NCBI GenBank assembly: GCA_964352985.1
Contig: CAYGUK010000084.1
Span: 1 to 17,508, forward strand
Direction of reading: 5' to 3'
DNA length: 17,508 bases
DNA from: CAYGUK01 sp964352985
Lineage (GTDB): Bacteria; Pseudomonadota; Gammaproteobacteria; JAHCLG01
Made by a program: the position numbers and the translations under genes. Positions 1-6,136 of this stretch are shown piece after piece; position 1 is the stretch's first letter; each line of letters begins with the position of its first letter. Under the pieces are notes generated by a model. It saw only the letters and a list, made by a program, of their open reading frames with translations, searched no databases and was not told the origin of the DNA.

Positions 1-30
1 GGCTTTGCCAGGTTAGGCAGTATTATCAGG

Positions 31-60
31 GTAACTATTCAGCATTTATGCTGAAGTTAC
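31..60 (-). terminator. Hairpin after the isc-crcB operon
   Basis: An imperfect inverted repeat (GTAACT, 2-base bulge, TCAGCAT / ATGCTGAAGTTAC) lies 20 bases past the stop codon of the last minus-strand gene. It is the natural place for transcription to end. On the minus strand no clear U-run follows it, while on the plus strand it is followed by an AT-rich stretch, so it is either a weak terminator or an mRNA 3'-end stabilising hairpin. Bases 1-30 hold nothing else I can name. Confidence 0.4.
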
Positions 61-80
61 AATTAAAAATTTAAAAAATT

Positions 81-545
81 TTAAGGACAATAAAATCCGG
101 CATAAATACTAACGATTCTGTTTTTGTTATTTATACGAATACCAATTTCATTGCCACTTTTTAAATGAAATTGGTATCGCTTTTCAACAAATTGAGATTT
201 TTTATCGGGTTTACCCAAAAGCATTTCTAATTGGCTTAAAGTCGTCGCTTGTCTTTTAGCTTGTCGAAATTTTTCAGGTATCGTATTCACCCCTTCGCCA
301 TAAAAATGAACATAAGAAAAATGATTATCTTCAAATGAGGCTGTAAGCGTTGCTTCCGGATCATGCCAACGATAAATAGTAATATGTCGAGTCGCTAAGG
401 CTTTGACCTGACCTAATAATTTACTTGCTTGAACTAAACTCATGCCAATTTTTATTTCACGATATAATTTGCAATCTTCACTTTGATTGGCAAAAGTACT
501 GAATGCTAAAGTTGATAACATAAAAAAAATAAAAACTTTAAGCAT
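81..545 (-). CDS. Exported protein with tandem BamE/SmpA-like domains
   Basis: This is a 154-residue protein with an N-terminal signal peptide: hydrophobic residues 4-16, with probable cleavage after the Ala in STFAN. There is no lipobox cysteine at the cleavage site, so a soluble periplasmic protein is more likely than a lipoprotein. After cleavage, 'IKIGMSLVQASKLLG' (about residues 31-45) is the helix signature of the SmpA/OmlA/BamE-type fold. A second similar unit seems to start near residue 101 ('ATTLSQLEMLLGKPD') and ends in beta strands, so two tandem copies of this small alpha/beta fold are likely. Two cysteines, near residues 25 and 153, could form a disulfide. It is the last gene of the operon and its start overlaps the end of crcB by 8 bases, which suggests translational coupling. 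True BamE is a lipoprotein of about 110 residues, so this is a relative and not BamE itself. Its partner and function are unknown. Confidence 0.6.
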   Translation of the reverse strand: MLKVFIFFMLSTLAFSTFANQSEDCKLYREIKIGMSLVQASKLLGQVKALATRHITIYRWHDPEATLTASFEDNHFSYVHFYGEGVNTIPEKFRQAKRQATTLSQLEMLLGKPDKKSQFVEKRYQFHLKSGNEIGIRINNKNRIVSIYAGFYCP

Positions 546-933
546 GAATCTCTCCGACCATTAATTTTGCAATGACCATTCCCAACCAAACAGCAAATAA
601 ACCTAAAACAATTTGCACCCCCACATTTATCATCGCAGCAAAAACATGATTTTGATTGGCTAATTGCCATGTATCTAAGGCAAATGAAGAATATGTCGTA
701 AATCCGCCTAAAAATCCCATAAAGACGAATAATCGCAACGTGGTATTCATCACATGTAAATGTTCAAATAATGCAAATAAAAATCCAATTAATAAACAAC
801 CAAACATATTGGCAACAAACACACCGAAGGGAAACCAATGACTTCGAGTCAACCACAACATTAATAATCCGATAAGATAGCGGCAAATACTACCAATAAA
901 ACCGCCTGCACCAACAGCTAAAAATTTTATCAT
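538..933 (-). CDS. crcB: Fluoride-specific ion channel Fluc/CrcB
   Basis: CrcB forms a dual-topology dimeric channel in the inner membrane that lets fluoride leave the cell. This 131-residue copy has four hydrophobic segments and the family landmarks: 'GGFIGSICRYLIG' (10-22) with Arg18, Asn42 in 'FVANMFGCLLIGF', and the pore motif 'GFLGGFTTYSSF' (73-84) that carries the polar track and phenylalanine box. Length is normal for the family. I chose the ATG at 933 because it forms a TGATG junction with the upstream Sel1 gene stop; a TTG one codon earlier is also open. No fluoride riboswitch is possible directly upstream, since the neighbouring gene abuts it, so expression should follow the operon. 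Its position behind iron-sulfur genes is unusual, with no obvious functional link. Confidence 0.95.
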   Translation of the reverse strand: MIKFLAVGAGGFIGSICRYLIGLLMLWLTRSHWFPFGVFVANMFGCLLIGFLFALFEHLHVMNTTLRLFVFMGFLGGFTTYSSFALDTWQLANQNHVFAAMINVGVQIVLGLFAVWLGMVIAKLMVGEIHA

Positions 934-1625
934 CAATTTGATCCCACAATTTCAGCCTTATACATCTTTTTATATTTTAAAGTTAACATCTTTGCCTGGA
1001 CACGTTGCTCTTCATCTAACTGTTGCCAGATTTTATTTGCAACATTTGTCATTGTCGTTGCATCCGTTAAACCATTTGCTAATGCTGTTTGTAACCAAGC
1101 ATAAGATTTAATTTTATCTTGTTCGACACCATTTCCATAAAAATACATTTTAGCTAAATTATTTTGCGCATCCGCATCACCTAATTTTGCAGCAGCTAAA
1201 TACCATTTGGCCGCAGTGTGTTGATCGATTGGCACACCATAGCCATTACTATAAATCACACCTAAACTGTAAAACGCACCAGGAATATTTTGCCTAGCCG
1301 CTTTTGTTAACCAACCACGTGCAAGAGAATAATCTTTTTCGGTGCCAATTCCCTGAATATACATAATTGCAACACCGTATTGTGCTTCACCATATCCTTG
1401 CTCTGCTGATTTTTTCATCCAATTAAATGCTTGTTGGCTATCTTTATAAATGCCTTTGCCATGTAAATATTTTAACGCTAGAAGATATTGGGCTATTTTA
1501 TTGCCCCGTGTCGCTAAGTGATAACAACCTTGATAAGAGCTACAATCACCAGTCATGGCATAGCTCTCCATCACAAAACAAACACAGAAAATAACAAGAA
1601 AAATAAATTTAAGTCCCTTTAACAT
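933..1625 (-). CDS. Exported Sel1-repeat protein
   Basis: This is a 230-residue protein with a signal peptide (residues 1-23, cleavage likely after SYA), followed by four consecutive Sel1-like repeats at about 42-77, 79-113, 115-149 and 151-185. Each has the 'A.Y.LA..Y..G.GV..D...A..W...AA..G' pattern, for example 'AQYGVAIMYIQGIGTEKD' in the second. Sel1 repeats form helical-pair solenoids that bind other proteins. In Legionella-type bacteria exported Sel1 proteins (LpnE, EnhC) have been linked to host entry, but many others are simple periplasmic scaffolds. A lysine-rich helix closes the protein. Two cysteines (28 and 34) just after the signal peptide may form a disulfide. Start choice is firm: AGGAG lies 7 bases before the ATG. 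It sits 16 bases behind the iscA-like gene and overlaps crcB by one base, so it is co-transcribed. The partner is unknown. Confidence 0.85.
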   Translation of the reverse strand: MLKGLKFIFLVIFCVCFVMESYAMTGDCSSYQGCYHLATRGNKIAQYLLALKYLHGKGIYKDSQQAFNWMKKSAEQGYGEAQYGVAIMYIQGIGTEKDYSLARGWLTKAARQNIPGAFYSLGVIYSNGYGVPIDQHTAAKWYLAAAKLGDADAQNNLAKMYFYGNGVEQDKIKSYAWLQTALANGLTDATTMTNVANKIWQQLDEEQRVQAKMLTLKYKKMYKAEIVGSN

Positions 1626-1641
1626 AGATTAACTCCTGTTA

Positions 1642-2028
1642 TTATTCATCCGTTTTTACACTAAAACTTTCACCGCAGCCGCAGCTTCCCGTTTCATTTG
1701 GGTTGCGATACATTAATTTATGATTAATGCCTTCACGCACATAATCTAACTGAGTCCCTTTAACTAAACTCCAATCTTTTTTATCGACAACCAGCGTCAT
1801 ATCATTTGCTATCACAAATTGAAATTCATTTGTTTTAATTTCATCAATAATGTCGATTACATAAGCGTAACCATTACATCCACTTTTTTTAGTACCCAGT
1901 CGAATACCAATACCATGACCTTGTTTTGAAATTTCATGGCGAATATGATCCAAGGCTTTTTGCGTCATGGTGACTTCTTCACCTGGATTAACTTGGTTTG
2001 GATCATAACTTTGAGTTTTATCATTCAT
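1642..2028 (-). CDS. A-type Fe-S carrier, IscA/SufA/HesB family
   Basis: A-type carriers receive or deliver iron-sulfur clusters, mainly [4Fe-4S], for apo-enzymes in the cytoplasm. This 128-residue protein has all three family cysteines: Cys51 in 'KKSGCNGYAY' and the C-terminal 'GSCGCG' pair Cys116/Cys118. The core beta strands ('IGIRLGTKKSGC', 'QLDYVREG') are conserved. An N-terminal extension of about 18 polar residues precedes the core, making it more like SufA or ErpA-length members than the 107-residue IscA. I therefore leave the symbol open. It overlaps the end of the IscU-like gene by 8 bases, pointing to coupled translation. Unlike its IscU neighbour, this protein keeps its metal-binding residues, so it should be functional. 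In the usual isc operon the next genes would be hscB, hscA and fdx; here a Sel1 gene follows instead. Confidence 0.9.
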   Translation of the reverse strand: MNDKTQSYDPNQVNPGEEVTMTQKALDHIRHEISKQGHGIGIRLGTKKSGCNGYAYVIDIIDEIKTNEFQFVIANDMTLVVDKKDWSLVKGTQLDYVREGINHKLMYRNPNETGSCGCGESFSVKTDE

Positions 2029-2410
2029 TACTTTTTCCTTTTGACTTTAATTGATCAACAATTTGTAATAAGGCTTTTTCGATTAAGACACAAATAAATT
2101 GTTTATTCTCAGGTAATTCTAATTTTTTCATAAGCATATTAGACGAGAGTTCTTGTAGATTTGCTAAAGGCATATTGATTATCGAACGACAAACATATTC
2201 ACATGCAGCAATCGTTGCGACACAACCATAAGCTTTAAAATAAGAATTCGAAATGTTATGTTCTTTATCGACATTAACTGTAAATTGCACGATTGCACCA
2301 TTTTCTTTAGATCCCTGTTTTACTTTAAAAACAGAATTATCTTCTTCACAATCACCTACATGTTCTGGTTGATAAAAATAATGTAATACTTGTTCGTTGT
2401 AATTTGCCAT
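2021..2410 (-). CDS. Divergent IscU-like scaffold lacking most cluster ligands
   Basis: This 129-residue protein aligns with Escherichia coli IscU without gaps from about residue 31 to the end, including 'FKAYGC' around Cys63 and Lys103 of the HscA-binding loop. IscU is the scaffold on which IscS-derived sulfur and iron are built into [2Fe-2S]. The ligand set is mostly gone: Cys37 is Asn, Asp39 is Ala, His105 is Phe and Cys106 is Ile, with a Cys one place later at 107. The chaperone motif LPPVK reads LPENK. Extra cysteines occur at 21, 70 and 74. It is the right length and intact, with no frameshift, so it is not an ordinary pseudogene. I start it at the ATG at 2410, two bases after the iscS stop and matching the family's 'MA' start, rather than at an overlapping GTG three codons upstream. 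Standard scaffolding looks impossible. A sulfur-acceptor, regulatory or decaying role is possible; which one is unknown. Confidence 0.85.
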   Translation of the reverse strand: MANYNEQVLHYFYQPEHVGDCEEDNSVFKVKQGSKENGAIVQFTVNVDKEHNISNSYFKAYGCVATIAACEYVCRSIINMPLANLQELSSNMLMKKLELPENKQFICVLIEKALLQIVDQLKSKGKSNE

Positions 2411-2412
2411 GA

Positions 2413-3576
2413 TTAACACACTGAAATTTGTTGTAAGCGTGGAATTTCGCTGTTAAATAATGTTATCACATTCTCAATATCTTGTTGAGTTGTAAATCGA
2501 CCGATTGAAATTCTTAAAGAATTATTTGCCACTTCATCACTTAATCCCAACGCTTTTAACACATGTGAAGGGTCAATATTTGCTGAATGACAAGCAGAAC
2601 CAGTAGAAACAGCGATTTGACGCAAACCATAAAGCAATGCTTCTCCATGAATATTTTTTATACTAATATTTAAATTACCACAGACACGGTGAGTTAAATC
2701 TCCGTTAACACAAATTTCAGGTAAATGCTTAATACCATTCCATAATTGATTGCGTAATGCCGTTATTCGGCAACACTCTTCTTCTTTATTTTTCATGGCG
2801 ATTTCGACAGCTTTGCCAAATCCTGCAATTAATTGCACGGGTGTAGTTCCACTTCGTAAACCAAACTCTTGACCTGAACCAATTATTTGTGGTTGTAATT
2901 GCACTCTCGGTTGTCGTTTCACAAACAGTGCGCCAATGCCTTTAGGACCATAAATTTTATGCCCCGATAGTGAAATTAAATCAACGGGGATCGTTTTTGC
3001 ATTTAACTCGACTTTACCCACGCTTTGCGCAGCATCCACATGAACAATAATGCCGTGTTGTTTAGCTAATTCAGTGATCGCTTGAATATCTTGAATCACG
3101 CCTATTTCATTATTCACTTGCATAATTGAAATTAAAATTGTTTTATCAGTAATGCTTTTTTTTAACTCATCTAAATTAATAAAACCTTTTTCATCCACGC
3201 TTAAATAAGTCACAGTAAAACCGGATTTTTCTAATTGTTGAAAACATTTTAAAACAGATTTATGTTCAGTTTGACAAGTAATTAAATGTTTACCTTTGCG
3301 TTGATAACATTCTGCCGCACCTAAGATTGCTAAATTATTCGCTTCGGTTGCACCCGAGGTAAAAACAATTTCATTTGCTTTTGCTTCAAAAATTGCAGCT
3401 ACTTGCTCTCTTGCATAATCGACGGCTTTTTTAGCTTGTTCACCATAATAATGAGTAGAACTTGCATTACCAAAATGGCTATCTTGTCTCATATACTTTA
3501 ACATCACATCGATAACGTTTGGATCAACTGGACAAGTTGCCATGTAATCTAAATAAATGGGTAAGTTATCTTTCAT
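2413..3576 (-). CDS. iscS: IscS-type cysteine desulfurase, C-terminally short
   Basis: A PLP enzyme that takes sulfur from L-cysteine as a persulfide on its active Cys. The 387-residue sequence tracks E. coli IscS closely: His105 in 'TEHK', Asp181 in 'HVDAAQ', the PLP lysine Lys207 in 'SGHKIYGPKGIGAL', and the catalytic Cys329 in 'STGSACHSA'. It should therefore be active. Two oddities stand out. The N-terminal 'YLDYSATTPVDP' motif reads YLDYMATCPVDP. The protein also stops at about the position where E. coli IscS has 'RLRDLSPLW', so the final 20 or so residues are missing. That tail contributes to docking of IscU in E. coli. The loss goes with the altered IscU-like protein encoded next. The desulfurase could instead serve tRNA thiolation or other acceptors. 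It begins one base after the stop of a second desulfurase gene. Confidence 0.93.
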   Translation of the reverse strand: MKDNLPIYLDYMATCPVDPNVIDVMLKYMRQDSHFGNASSTHYYGEQAKKAVDYAREQVAAIFEAKANEIVFTSGATEANNLAILGAAECYQRKGKHLITCQTEHKSVLKCFQQLEKSGFTVTYLSVDEKGFINLDELKKSITDKTILISIMQVNNEIGVIQDIQAITELAKQHGIIVHVDAAQSVGKVELNAKTIPVDLISLSGHKIYGPKGIGALFVKRQPRVQLQPQIIGSGQEFGLRSGTTPVQLIAGFGKAVEIAMKNKEEECCRITALRNQLWNGIKHLPEICVNGDLTHRVCGNLNISIKNIHGEALLYGLRQIAVSTGSACHSANIDPSHVLKALGLSDEVANNSLRISIGRFTTQQDIENVITLFNSEIPRLQQISVC

Positions 3577-3577
3577 A

Positions 3578-4717
3578 TTATGTTTGACTCGCAGCTAAAT
3601 TGAGACTGGCTAATTGATTTTCTATTTCTTTGACAAAAGCATCGACTTCTTGTTCAGTATTTAAATGTGAAAAACTGACTCGCATCGCGCTTTGCGCTAT
3701 TTTTTCATCGACATTCATCGCGGCTAATACAGGACTAATAGATTGATGACCACAAGCAGAACCACCTGATACTGCAAACCCTGCCATATCAAATCTCAAA
3801 ACAAGCGAATCACTATCCCCGTGCGGCAATGAAAAAAAAGTCGTATTCGGTAAACGCTCTACATCTTTTGAAAAAATGGTGACCTTCGGTATTTTTTCAA
3901 GCGCTTCTTCAAAATGATGTTGTAGTTTTAATAAATCAAAGTGATGTTGTGTTAATCTTTTTTCAGCTAATTCACAGGCTTGTCCAAAACCAACAATACC
4001 CGCAATATGATGGCTACCACTTCTCATATTTAATTCTTGCCCACCGCCATAAAACAACGGATCAATTTTTAAATTTTCTTGAAGAATTAAAGCGCCAACA
4101 CCCGTAGGACCGCCAATTTTATGACTTGAAATCGACATCATATCAATGCCCAGTTTGTCAAAATCGACCCGGATTTTTCCTAGTGCTTGTACGGCATCAC
4201 AATGAAAGATAGCGCCCACATCATGTGCTAGTTCTGCTAAGTGCGAAATATTTTGTAACGCACCCGTTTCATTATTTGCCAACATGATGGAAATTAATTC
4301 GGGTTTTTGCTTTAAGCATTGCTGATAATCGAATTCATCAATCACACCTTGTTGATTCACTTTTATAATTTGCAATTGACAGCCTGAAGCTTCTGCTATA
4401 GCGTTCGCACAATAAATCACGGCTTTATGTTCAATAGCGCTCACCGCTAAGGTTTTTAATTTATGACTTTTAGCATAACCCTGTAACGCTAAATTATCTG
4501 ACTCCGTTCCACCACTAGTAAAGATAACTTGTGAAGGTCTCACATTCACAAGACTCGCGACTTGTGCTCTCGCACCTTCAATAGCACTTCTTGAAAAACG
4601 GCCAAATTGATGAACGCTTGTTGGATTACCCACAGTATTAGTTAAATAAGGCATCATTTTTTCTAATACGATGGGATCAAGCATCGTTGTTGCATTATGA
4701 TCAAAATAAACTTTCAT
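3578..4717 (-). CDS. NifS/IscS-like cysteine desulfurase paralogue
   Basis: This is a second PLP-dependent cysteine desulfurase of 379 residues, from fold-type I aminotransferases. Key residues are present: His97 in 'AIEHKAV', Asp174 in 'HCDAVQALGK', Lys200 in 'SSHKIGGPTGVGAL' for PLP, and Cys322 in 'SGGSACGHQ' as the persulfide-forming residue. It is clearly not a recent duplicate of the downstream iscS, because the sequences differ throughout and the active-site loop here is shorter ('SACGHQSISP'). It belongs to the shorter NifS-like subgroup. A longer reading frame begins at 4789, but that would overlap the upstream gene and add a 24-residue stretch foreign to the family; the ATG at 4717 gives the family start 'MKVYFDHNATT'. 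The two adjacent desulfurases may serve different acceptors. I do not assign a gene symbol. Confidence 0.9.
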   Translation of the reverse strand: MKVYFDHNATTMLDPIVLEKMMPYLTNTVGNPTSVHQFGRFSRSAIEGARAQVASLVNVRPSQVIFTSGGTESDNLALQGYAKSHKLKTLAVSAIEHKAVIYCANAIAEASGCQLQIIKVNQQGVIDEFDYQQCLKQKPELISIMLANNETGALQNISHLAELAHDVGAIFHCDAVQALGKIRVDFDKLGIDMMSISSHKIGGPTGVGALILQENLKIDPLFYGGGQELNMRSGSHHIAGIVGFGQACELAEKRLTQHHFDLLKLQHHFEEALEKIPKVTIFSKDVERLPNTTFFSLPHGDSDSLVLRFDMAGFAVSGGSACGHQSISPVLAAMNVDEKIAQSAMRVSFSHLNTEQEVDAFVKEIENQLASLNLAASQT

Positions 4718-4725
4718 TAAGAATC

Positions 4726-5235
4726 TCACGATATTAGTAAATAGTATAAATTTATAGGTGTAAACGCAGCAGGTAACATATTTAACCAAGCAAACATAAA
4801 ATAATAAATAAGCGAAAAAATAATAATAACAAATACCACGCTTGGAAAATTAATACCACCTTCGGATTTAATTAAAACACGCATATCTTTTTCGTTTAGG
4901 CCCGAACCATAAATTTCTAGAAAACGATTTTCCATATAATAATAATACATTCGGTTGCCGAAATAACCGAGCATCACAGGCCAAATTAAAATAATTAAAA
5001 CAAAACCTTCTAAACTAAAACGAAATGTGATAGCAATAAAACTTGAAAGGATGATGCAAAAAGAAAAAATTAAACTTAATCCATACATCTTTCTAAAGGA
5101 TAGCCATAACACAGAAAATAAAAACGCAGACCAATTCCAAGTATTGGCTCTACCTGTTAATTGTACTGTCGACCATTTTCTTTGGTAGTACTTACCATTA
5201 AAACCTAAAAATAATTTGATGCTTTTTTCATCCAT
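4726..5235 (-). CDS. DUF2628 membrane protein
   Basis: A 169-residue inner-membrane protein. The segment 'WNWSAFLFSVLWLSFRKMYG' (33-52) is the hallmark of DUF2628: an aromatic motif leading into the first membrane helix. Hydrophobic helices lie at about 53-71, 75-93 and 131-150, and the short C-terminus is also fairly hydrophobic. The first 30 residues are polar and likely cytoplasmic. The family has no agreed function. The gene lies 5 bases after trmJ and 8 bases before the NifS-like gene, so it occupies the place where iscR is found in many gammaproteobacterial isc operons. It is not a DNA-binding protein and cannot replace IscR. Its presence here is probably historical rather than functional, although a membrane link to the desulfurases cannot be excluded. 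Confidence 0.75.
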   Translation of the reverse strand: MDEKSIKLFLGFNGKYYQRKWSTVQLTGRANTWNWSAFLFSVLWLSFRKMYGLSLIFSFCIILSSFIAITFRFSLEGFVLIILIWPVMLGYFGNRMYYYYMENRFLEIYGSGLNEKDMRVLIKSEGGINFPSVVFVIIIFSLIYYFMFAWLNMLPAAFTPINLYYLLIS

Positions 5236-5240
5236 TCACT

Positions 5241-5966
5241 TTACTCTTTTAAAAGAAGAGGCTTCTCGAATGCTGATAGTATACCGCGTAATATTTTTAC
5301 TTCATCTTTTTCTAAACAAGCTTTAGCAAATATTCGCCGAATTCGATGCATCAGATGTCTGGGGTTTTCGGGGTCAAGAAAACCGGCTTGTATTAAAAGT
5401 GTCGCAAGGTGTTCATAAAAATTTTCTTTATCTTGATGTGGAGCTAAATCAGTAGGCAACATGTCAACTTCTGTTTTATTTGAAGCTTGATAACATTCAT
5501 AGACCATCACCGCGACCGCCATGGCTAAATTCATAGAACTAAAATTTTCATTTGTTGGAATATGAATATGAAAATGCGCTTTACTCAATTCCTCATTGGT
5601 TAAGCCCGCATGTTCACGGCCAAAGACTAATGAAACATGTTGGGTTCCCGCAGTTGATATTATTTTTGCAGCCGCCTGTTTTGGAGTGAGCATGGGCCAA
5701 GGTAAATGTCGAACACGAGCGCTTGTTGCAAAGATCAATTGACTATTAGCCAATGCCTCATCAAGCGAATCAAAACATTTTGCGCTCGCCAAAATATCAT
5801 CAGCACCACTTGCTAAAGCGGTTGCATCACCATGAGGAAAACATTTAGGTGAGACCAAATGTAAACGCGTCAGTGACATATTCTTCATTGCTCTTGCAAC
5901 CGAACCAATATTTCCAGGGTGAGTTGTGCCCACGAGCACAACCGTTAGGTTATCTAATGCTTGCAT
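5241..5966 (-). CDS. trmJ: tRNA (cytidine/uridine-2'-O-) methyltransferase TrmJ
   Basis: TrmJ uses S-adenosylmethionine to methylate the ribose of nucleotide 32 in tRNAs. The 241-residue protein shows the SPOUT features: 'VGTTHPGNIGSVARAM' (12-27) with the conserved Asn and Arg, 'TSARVRHLPWPM' (81-92), then the knot and cofactor motifs 'FGREHAGLTNEEL' (115-127) and 'NFSSMNLAMAVAV' (141-153). An all-helical C-terminal extension follows, as in E. coli TrmJ. The ATG at 5966 matches the family start; a GTG one codon upstream is open but less likely. It is the first gene of the minus-strand isc-like operon, as it is next to the isc genes in E. coli, where it precedes iscR. A good promoter candidate lies about 35-65 bases upstream. 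Confidence 0.93.
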   Translation of the reverse strand: MQALDNLTVVLVGTTHPGNIGSVARAMKNMSLTRLHLVSPKCFPHGDATALASGADDILASAKCFDSLDEALANSQLIFATSARVRHLPWPMLTPKQAAAKIISTAGTQHVSLVFGREHAGLTNEELSKAHFHIHIPTNENFSSMNLAMAVAVMVYECYQASNKTEVDMLPTDLAPHQDKENFYEHLATLLIQAGFLDPENPRHLMHRIRRIFAKACLEKDEVKILRGILSAFEKPLLLKE

Positions 5967-6001
5967 CACGCTCCATCTAATTGAATTTAGAAAAAAAATA
6001 C

Positions 6002-6030
6002 ATCATACCTAAAAATACCGTGTGTTTCGA
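6002..6030 (-). promoter_or_regulatory. Candidate sigma-70 promoter for trmJ-isc operon
   Basis: Read on the minus strand, TCGAAA (4 of 6 match to TTGACA) is followed after exactly 17 bases by TATGAT (5 of 6 match to TATAAT). This would start transcription near 5995, about 30 bases before the trmJ ATG. No obvious IscR-type palindrome is seen around it. The call is by eye only. Confidence 0.5.
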
Positions 6031-6136
6031 GTGAAAAAATATGTACGGCACGTAAAAATGCGTATTGTCATGAGATATTATCTATTGCAGAATTACCCTC
6101 ATTATAAATTAAGCGTATTTTACGGAAATTTGATTA

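Noticed and set aside
656..841. Plus-strand frame inside crcB
   Set aside because: It is antisense to a strongly conserved gene, low-complexity (Asn-rich) and without a ribosome site.
538..1000. Fluoride riboswitch ahead of crcB
   Set aside because: The crcB start overlaps the Sel1 gene stop, leaving no leader; no fluoride-aptamer core was seen by eye.
2021..2410. IscU-like gene as a pseudogene
   Set aside because: The frame is intact, full length, with tight operon spacing and conserved scaffold residues outside the active site; decay is possible but not shown.
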